From Bacteroidota bacterium (GTDB taxonomy: Bacteria; Bacteroidota; Bacteroidia; Bacteroidales; F082): DNA of 64,000 nucleotides. Location: positions 142,244 to 206,243 of the forward strand of contig WOUZ01000008.1 in NCBI GenBank assembly GCA_009773165.1, read 5' to 3'. Below are positions 58,942 through 64,000 of the stretch, piece by piece. The translations under genes and the position numbers were made by a program. Below the pieces are notes generated by a model. The model ran no database searches. It saw nothing but the letters and a program-made list of their open reading frames with translations, and had not been told where the DNA came from. Position 1 is the first letter of the stretch. Each line of letters starts with the position of its first letter.

Positions 58942-58971
58942 TTTGCAGGATTTGATAAATCGTTACATTTG
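58942..58971 (+). promoter_or_regulatory. Promoter (-33 TTTG, -7 TACATTTG) for the TPR/HTH regulator
   Basis: TTTG at 58,942-58,945 and TACATTTG at 58,964-58,971 with an 18-base spacer. It lies inside the upstream part of the longest open frame, so translation must start downstream, at ATG 58,993. Confidence 0.65.
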
Positions 58972-58992
58972 CCTCTCATTGAAACAAAAGGG

Positions 58993-60678
58993 ATGAAGAT
59001 TAGTAGTATATTTTCGTTAATTATTATAATCTCGTTCACCATTGCAAGTGGCTTTTCAATTTTTGGACAAAATGAAAAATCCACAAAAATCGACTCTCTT
59101 TTAGTCGTACTTGACAGAACCGAGACAGACAGCGTCAGAGTACTTACAGCTATTGCAATTTCAACTCATTTTTCGCTAAACCAGCCAGTTGAAGCTATGT
59201 TTTATAGCGACAAGGCCCTCGAAGTTGCTAACAAAACAGGAAATCAACGAATGATTGGCAACGCGAGTTATAATGCTGGAGTAATTTGTTTTAATGCCGG
59301 CCTTCTCGAACAATCGGTAACCCATTTTTATAAATATTTTGAAATCGCGCAAGAAAATGGCAAAACCGATGCATTAACGAGGGCTTTGATAAATATAAGT
59401 GCGGTCCGACTTCAAATGAAACAATTCGAGAAAGCAGAGGAAACATTGCTTACCGGCTTGGATTTCTTTTTAAAAAAACAACCTGAATCACAAGATTCGT
59501 TAAGCCAAATTGGTTTAGCGACCATTTACAACAATCTGGGTATTGTTGCAAAAGAGAAAGGCGATTTTACAAAAGCTGTGGAATACTACCAGAAAGGGAT
59601 GGAGATTGCGCACATAATGCCAGGTCAATATTACTTAAAAGCCAATCTGCTCAACAACCTTGGAATGGTTTACAGTCTTAACGGAAACTATCCCGATGCA
59701 TTTGAGTCAATCAGCATGGCTCTGAAATTACGACAGGATAACAACGACAAACAAGGGCTGGCCGCTTCGTACCGAAACCTGGCTGTCTATTACGAGAAGA
59801 CCAAAGACGACAAACTGGCTCAAGAAAATTACTATAAAGCCATCCGACTAGCTAAAGAAATGGAAAGCAAAACGCTTCTGGAAGGCATCTATGATAATGT
59901 TTATCTTCATTACGAGCGTTTGGGTTATCCCGACTCAGCTTTGAAATACCATATTCTGCTAAAGGAGCAAAATGATTTTTTGAAACTCGAAGAAACAACC
60001 AAAGTACTTACGCGGTTAGAACTAACCATGCAATTTCAGCAACGCGAAAAACTCCAGAAAGCTGAACAAAAAAGAAAAGAACAACGTTACTTTTTTGTCA
60101 GTTTAACACTGGTACTCATTGCCGTTATTATTGGGCTTTTGTATTTTATTTCACATGCCCGCATACGCAGAATGAAACTCGAACAGATGAATTCGGAATT
60201 GGCTAATAAAAACCTCCAACTTTCCAAAAATCAATTTGAGACTGAACTAGAAATAAAAAACAAGGAATTGACTACCAATGTTATACACCAAATTCAGAAG
60301 AATGAAATGGTTGAAGGCATCGTCCAAAAACTTTTAAAACACAGTCCACAGTTCAGAAAAGAAAATCAGCAACTCATTAAAAGCATTATACACGATCTGG
60401 AGAAAACGATGGAAGAAAGTGTTTGGAACGAATTTGAATTGCGGTTTCAGCATGTCCACAACGACTTTTATAATAAACTGAATGATGTTAATCAAGAACT
60501 CTCGCCTAATGAACGTCGGCTCTGTGCTTTTCTTCGACTCAATATGACAACCAAAGAAATCGCCTCAATAACTGGACAATCCCCACGAAGTATTGAAGTT
60601 GCACGCACCCGACTTCGTAAAAAACTCAATCTTACCAATTCCGATCAAGGGTTAATAGAGTTTTTGTCACATATATAA
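58993..60678 (+). CDS. TPR sensor-regulator with C-terminal LuxR-like HTH
   Basis: A 561-residue protein starting at ATG 58,993 with an export signal (IFSLIIIISFTIASGFSIFG). About 330 residues of tetratricopeptide repeats follow (for example NLGIVAKEKGDFTKAVEYYQ). A transmembrane helix (FFVSLTLVLIAVIIGLLYFI) precedes a coiled coil. A cytoplasmic LuxR-like HTH ends the protein (LSPNERRLCAFLRLNMTTKE ... RTRLRKKLNL). The C-terminal 100 residues are homologous to those of the propeller-type regulator at 35,859. It lacks kinase or receiver domains and would act as a membrane-bound one-component regulator. Confidence 0.88.
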   Translation: MKISSIFSLIIIISFTIASGFSIFGQNEKSTKIDSLLVVLDRTETDSVRVLTAIAISTHFSLNQPVEAMFYSDKALEVANKTGNQRMIGNASYNAGVICFNAGLLEQSVTHFYKYFEIAQENGKTDALTRALINISAVRLQMKQFEKAEETLLTGLDFFLKKQPESQDSLSQIGLATIYNNLGIVAKEKGDFTKAVEYYQKGMEIAHIMPGQYYLKANLLNNLGMVYSLNGNYPDAFESISMALKLRQDNNDKQGLAASYRNLAVYYEKTKDDKLAQENYYKAIRLAKEMESKTLLEGIYDNVYLHYERLGYPDSALKYHILLKEQNDFLKLEETTKVLTRLELTMQFQQREKLQKAEQKRKEQRYFFVSLTLVLIAVIIGLLYFISHARIRRMKLEQMNSELANKNLQLSKNQFETELEIKNKELTTNVIHQIQKNEMVEGIVQKLLKHSPQFRKENQQLIKSIIHDLEKTMEESVWNEFELRFQHVHNDFYNKLNDVNQELSPNERRLCAFLRLNMTTKEIASITGQSPRSIEVARTRLRKKLNLTNSDQGLIEFLSHI

Positions 60679-60708
60679 CTTATTGATTTTCATTTTTTTA
60701 AAGTACCA

Positions 60709-60747
60709 TGTAGCGGTGTTGTAGCGGCAGTAATTGCTCATGTAGCG
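60709..60747 (+). repeat. Three phased TGTAGCG direct repeats
   Basis: TGTAGCG occurs at 60,709, 60,720 and 60,741, spaced 11 and 21 bp, so all three face the same side of the helix. The array lies 31 bp after the TPR/HTH regulator stop and before the small gene and the giant adhesin gene. It is a candidate operator. Confidence 0.5.
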
Positions 60748-60819
60748 TTTTTGTGCTATGCATAAATGATATTAATCTCATATGCTTGTTTTATTATTGC
60801 AGCTTAAATCACTATAAGC

Positions 60820-61014
60820 ATGTCACAAGTTGAACCCAATGAAACATCGAAAGCATTAAAGAATGATTTGGAGGAAGATCTTCAGCAATTCATTGATAAA
60901 AAACAAAATGAAAAGCAAGCTCTGATCAAATTGCTCAACTTTGTGGAAAAACAAGGAAAGTCGAAAGCCAATTCAAAATCATCCAGTAAATCAGATAATT
61001 CAACAATTCTTTAA
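60820..61014 (+). CDS. Small charged protein, unknown
   Basis: A 64-residue protein predicted as one long helix (about 8-46: ALKNDLEEDLQQFIDKKQNE, then QALIKLLNFVEKQGK) with a Ser/Lys-rich tail. No signal peptide and no known family. It lies 16 bp upstream of the giant secreted-protein gene and probably shares its transcript. The coding call rests on position, an A-rich ribosome-binding context and helical periodicity, so it is less secure than its neighbours. Confidence 0.55.
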   Translation: MSQVEPNETSKALKNDLEEDLQQFIDKKQNEKQALIKLLNFVEKQGKSKANSKSSSKSDNSTIL

Positions 61015-61030
61015 CTAAAACCTCTTATTT

Positions 61031-64000
61031 ATGCGCAAGAAAACTACTTTTAAGTTTTGGTTCGTGGTAGCAGCAGCCCTACTTTTGCTGATGCCCGGAT
61101 TTATGGCAAAAGCTTCAGGAGGTGATGTGCCGCGCACATTTCCTTTGACGGAAGACTTTGAAGCAGCCCTGGTTCCACCTGCCGGTTGGAACATTTATGA
61201 TGTTGATGGCTTGGGGACCAATTGGGCAGCCTCATATTTTAATCACACATCAGGTGGCCAATACTCGGCTTATCATGGCTATGCGCCAGATCAGCATGAT
61301 GGTTGGATCGTGACACCCGCTTTATCATTTCCAGCAAGTGGTCAAATTGTTTTAAGCTTTTGGAGCCTTATTGTTGATCCCAGTTTTTACGGAAAAAACA
61401 GTGTACTCATAAGTACAGCAAGCGGAGATCCGGCAATTGGAAATTTTGTTGAGATTTGGACTCCAACAAATGTCGGCGCTGATTGGAGCCAGGTAGTTCT
61501 TAATCTTCAGGCTTATGCCGGACAAACAGCATATTTAGCATTCAGGTATGAAGGCAATTATGCTCACGGCTGGGCAATTGACGATGTTTATGTTGGAGGC
61601 GATTTCAACACAAGCCCTGTTATTGCTGTAAATCCAGAGATTTTAAATGCAACTGCACCCATCAATACTACTGTTTCTAAAAATTTAACAGTAACTAACA
61701 CAGGAGTTGATAACCTTGCATACACATTTACAATTACTTATGAGGGCACTGCTGCAAATTGGCTATCAATAACGCCTATGACCGGCGATGTTGCTGGAGG
61801 TGGAAATCTGGTACATTCAGCGAGCTTCAATCCTTCAGGACTGGAACTTGGCACCTATACTGCATCAATTGCTATTGCAAGCAACGACCCTGAGACCCCT
61901 GTAAAAACCATACCGGTTAATTTCACTGTTGTTGAACCTTCAAGTGTTGCAATCTATAACATGATTCAAACCTACACCTTCCCTTATGATATTAGTGAGA
62001 ATGGCGAGTATGTTGCAATTTCAGGCTTTGGAACCGGCGGATGGCTATGGTCAAAAACCAACGGTTTGATACCCGTAAATGGAGAAGAAGTAACTGTTCA
62101 GGCTGTTGCTGAAGATGGCGTTATTTCTGGAACTGCAAGAAATCCAGCATACAATATCTCTGGAATGGGTGTATTTATGGCTGGATATTGGCATCCCGTT
62201 ACACAAGATTGGACCTTCCTTGGAGTTAATCCTGCTGCAGGAGAGCCCGTTTTTAACGATTACAGTTCAAGTTGGGGTATGACATCTGATGGTTCAACTG
62301 TTGTTGGAATGCAATATTTCAACGACTATAGCTACAAAGCTTTTAAGTGGACTCAGGCAGGTGGCTTTGATATGATTGGAAATGTCATTCCTACCGGCAA
62401 TCGTCCAAACGGTATCAGTAACGATGGAAGCGTAATTTTCGGTTGGGCTGAACTACCAGAAGCATCCAGATCACCAGTTATCTGGCACAATGGCAATTTT
62501 ATCCAAATAGCCCCAACGCAATGGGGTGAAGCATCTGCAGCTTCCTCCAATGGCGAATATGTTGTTGGAACAGCTGGAAGTGACGCATTTATATGGTCTG
62601 CCCAAAATGGTGCAACATTCTTTCCTAACACACTGAACGGTGGCGGGATTTCGCCGGTTGCAGTAATGGATGATGGAACAGCACTTGGATATACAGCTGA
62701 AGGATGGCCACCATTTCCGGATACAAGGAGAGGTTTTGCACGTCTGATCACCGGTGAGATGATGACATTTAACGATTATGCAATTAGCCGGGGCATGATT
62801 GATGCTGCAGATTGGCTGTTTTACTCAATCAACGGGGTTACACCTGATGGCAACAAATTTATCGGAGCTGGTATTAATCCCGATGGAGTTACAGTTTCAT
62901 TCCTTATTGATTTTGGAGCTTCAATTCCTTCAATAGAAATCATCCCAACGTCATTGACCGAAAACCTTGATCCGGGCGAAAGCTCTACTCAAAACCTTAC
63001 CATTAACAACACTGGAAACGTAGATTTGGAATATGATTTAACAATCAATTTCAATCAGGGAAATAAAAAAAGTGTTGCTTCAATAATCCCGGTTGGACCT
63101 CGCCCAGTTACTACCGGAATGAAAATTTCCAGCAAGGAAACCAATGGAATCAATACACTTACTGAAAAATCAAGAGAAACATTTGTTCTTAATTATGATG
63201 GAACAAACGTTGATGCTATTGGTTTAATTTCAGGAGGAACATTTTATAATGCAGTTAGGTTCCCTGCAGATTTAACTACCCCTTTTGCAGGCGCAAGCAT
63301 AAATTCAATTGATGTTTACATCAACAATTTACCAGGCAGTGCAACCTTACTCATCTGGGAAGGTGGAACTACAACTACTCCGGGAACATTAATTCATGAA
63401 CAAATCATAACTCCAACAGCTACTTCATGGAATACAATCACTTTAGCAAGTCCGGTTGTACTGGATGGCAGCGATGTTTGGGTTGGATTTACCTATACCC
63501 ATGATGCAGGATTGTTTGTTGCGGGTATTGATGGTGGGCCATTAAATGATAATGGAGACTTCCTTTCAGCTGACGGTTTGAATTGGGAAAGATTATCAGA
63601 TTATGGATTCGTTGCTAACTGGAACATTCGTGCAAATCTTGAACTTGGAAGCGGCAACTGGCTATCTGTTAGCCCTTTAACTGGATCTGTTCCTGCTGAA
63701 GGATCGCAGGATGTTGTGGTGAGCTTTGATGCAACAACTCTTAATAACGGTCTTTACAATGCAACTATTATTGTTAGAAGCAACGACCCTGACATGCCAT
63801 TAGCATTTGTTCCTGCTAGTTTATTGGTCGGTTCAGAGATCCCTTGCTTCCCCAGCCCACGTAACCTCACCGGCACCACCCAGGGACAAGACGTGACTTT
63901 AGCATGGCAAGCCCCTGACTTCAGTGGCGGCGGTGGCGGCACCACCCAGGACTTCGAAGAAGGCTTCGAGGCAGGTACCCTACCTACAGGCTGGATGACC
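61031..64000 (+). CDS. Giant secreted protein with cleaved-adhesin modules (3' truncated by window edge)
   Basis: The frame is open from ATG 61,031 to the window end (990 codons so far). A signal peptide (FWFVVAAALLLLMPGFMAKA) is followed by a cleaved-adhesin/MAM-like domain (about 38-195, LTEDFEAALVPPAGWNIYD). An Ig-like abnormal-spindle/choice-of-anchor type domain (200-302) and a HAF-type repeat region (about 305-620, NGISNDGSVIFGWAELPE) come next. A second Ig-like region and a beta-sandwich (760-860) follow. Near the window end an FN3-like module (LTGTTQGQDVTLAWQAPDF) leads into another adhesin module (FEEGFEAGTLPTGWM), as in gingipain/hemagglutinin repeats. A T9SS sorting domain is expected beyond the window. 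Confidence 0.85.
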   Translation, partial: MRKKTTFKFWFVVAAALLLLMPGFMAKASGGDVPRTFPLTEDFEAALVPPAGWNIYDVDGLGTNWAASYFNHTSGGQYSAYHGYAPDQHDGWIVTPALSFPASGQIVLSFWSLIVDPSFYGKNSVLISTASGDPAIGNFVEIWTPTNVGADWSQVVLNLQAYAGQTAYLAFRYEGNYAHGWAIDDVYVGGDFNTSPVIAVNPEILNATAPINTTVSKNLTVTNTGVDNLAYTFTITYEGTAANWLSITPMTGDVAGGGNLVHSASFNPSGLELGTYTASIAIASNDPETPVKTIPVNFTVVEPSSVAIYNMIQTYTFPYDISENGEYVAISGFGTGGWLWSKTNGLIPVNGEEVTVQAVAEDGVISGTARNPAYNISGMGVFMAGYWHPVTQDWTFLGVNPAAGEPVFNDYSSSWGMTSDGSTVVGMQYFNDYSYKAFKWTQAGGFDMIGNVIPTGNRPNGISNDGSVIFGWAELPEASRSPVIWHNGNFIQIAPTQWGEASAASSNGEYVVGTAGSDAFIWSAQNGATFFPNTLNGGGISPVAVMDDGTALGYTAEGWPPFPDTRRGFARLITGEMMTFNDYAISRGMIDAADWLFYSINGVTPDGNKFIGAGINPDGVTVSFLIDFGASIPSIEIIPTSLTENLDPGESSTQNLTINNTGNVDLEYDLTINFNQGNKKSVASIIPVGPRPVTTGMKISSKETNGINTLTEKSRETFVLNYDGTNVDAIGLISGGTFYNAVRFPADLTTPFAGASINSIDVYINNLPGSATLLIWEGGTTTTPGTLIHEQIITPTATSWNTITLASPVVLDGSDVWVGFTYTHDAGLFVAGIDGGPLNDNGDFLSADGLNWERLSDYGFVANWNIRANLELGSGNWLSVSPLTGSVPAEGSQDVVVSFDATTLNNGLYNATIIVRSNDPDMPLAFVPASLLVGSEIPCFPSPRNLTGTTQGQDVTLAWQAPDFSGGGGGTTQDFEEGFEAGTLPTGWMT

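Noticed and set aside
62353..62751. 132-codon open frame on the minus strand opposite the giant adhesin gene
   Set aside because: It is Pro/Ser/Ala-rich with no domain. It lies wholly within a plus-strand frame that has a signal peptide and clear domains, so it is a shadow frame.
1..64000. CRISPR arrays, tRNA/rRNA genes, insertion sequences, integrases, toxin-antitoxin or defence genes
   Set aside because: I looked for repeat-spacer periodicity, cloverleaf-type sequences, transposase or integrase motifs and known defence domains and found none. Small weak cases could escape reading by eye.

Overview
The window is an ordinary-looking, AT-rich, densely coding chromosomal segment of a member of the Bacteroidota, most likely an anaerobic or microaerophilic Bacteroidales/Marinilabiliales-type organism. 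Four things point there. The sequence carries about twenty -7 promoter elements of the form TAnnTTTG. Secreted proteins end in type IX secretion (T9SS) sorting domains. There is a CarboxypepD_reg-type TonB receptor and a Porin_10-like protein. One-component membrane regulators end in LuxR-like helix-turn-helix domains. No tRNA, rRNA, CRISPR array, insertion sequence or prophage is visible.

Layout. 1-6.0 kb: tail of an EamA transporter, saccharopine dehydrogenase-like enzyme, SpoU rRNA methyltransferase, TrkH, an unknown membrane protein and a DUF4421-like outer-membrane protein. 6.1-10.0 kb (minus): a 1296-residue AsmA/TamB-like envelope protein. 10.4-19.5 kb (plus): a fused DAK2-DegV fatty acid kinase-like protein, then a group that reads as a 2-oxoacid/amino-acid fermentation set: ADP-forming acyl-CoA synthetase, PLP aminotransferase and a four-subunit 2-oxoacid:ferredoxin oxidoreductase. 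19.6-25.0 kb: TIGR02757 protein, a voltage-gated-type K+ channel whose N-terminus is split off by a one-base shift in an A8 run, a HerA-like ATPase and a porin. 25.0-32.5 kb: DnaJ/TerB protein, C1B peptidase, a decayed pseudogene, polysaccharide deacetylase, lipoprotein esterase and a T9SS-exported hydrolase-like protein. 32.6-35.6 kb: SDR, membrane protein, metallo-beta-lactamase-fold protein and a second EamA transporter. 35.9-43.4 kb: a propeller/Y_Y_Y sensor-regulator convergent with a 1549-residue T9SS protein that holds two 320-residue repeats. 43.6-56.8 kb: housekeeping and metabolic genes (dnaX, deacetylase plus FemAB-like pair, upp, ABC permease, carbonic anhydrase, HhH protein, L28, TonB receptor, sodB, rocD). 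57.0-64.0 kb: PLD-family protein and LytTR regulator, a TPR/LuxR-HTH regulator, a small protein and the start of a giant gingipain-adhesin-like secreted protein running off the window.

The best leads are: (i) the A8 frameshift in the K+ channel; (ii) an apparently interdigitated PKD/CarboxypepD_reg/YfaP-like arrangement, present twice in the 1549-residue protein; (iii) three helically phased TGTAGCG repeats next to the TPR/HTH regulator and upstream of the giant adhesin; (iv) an abrupt GC jump inside that adhesin gene near position 63,840. I found no defence island or clearly new multi-gene system. All functional assignments come from reading motifs; no database search was possible.
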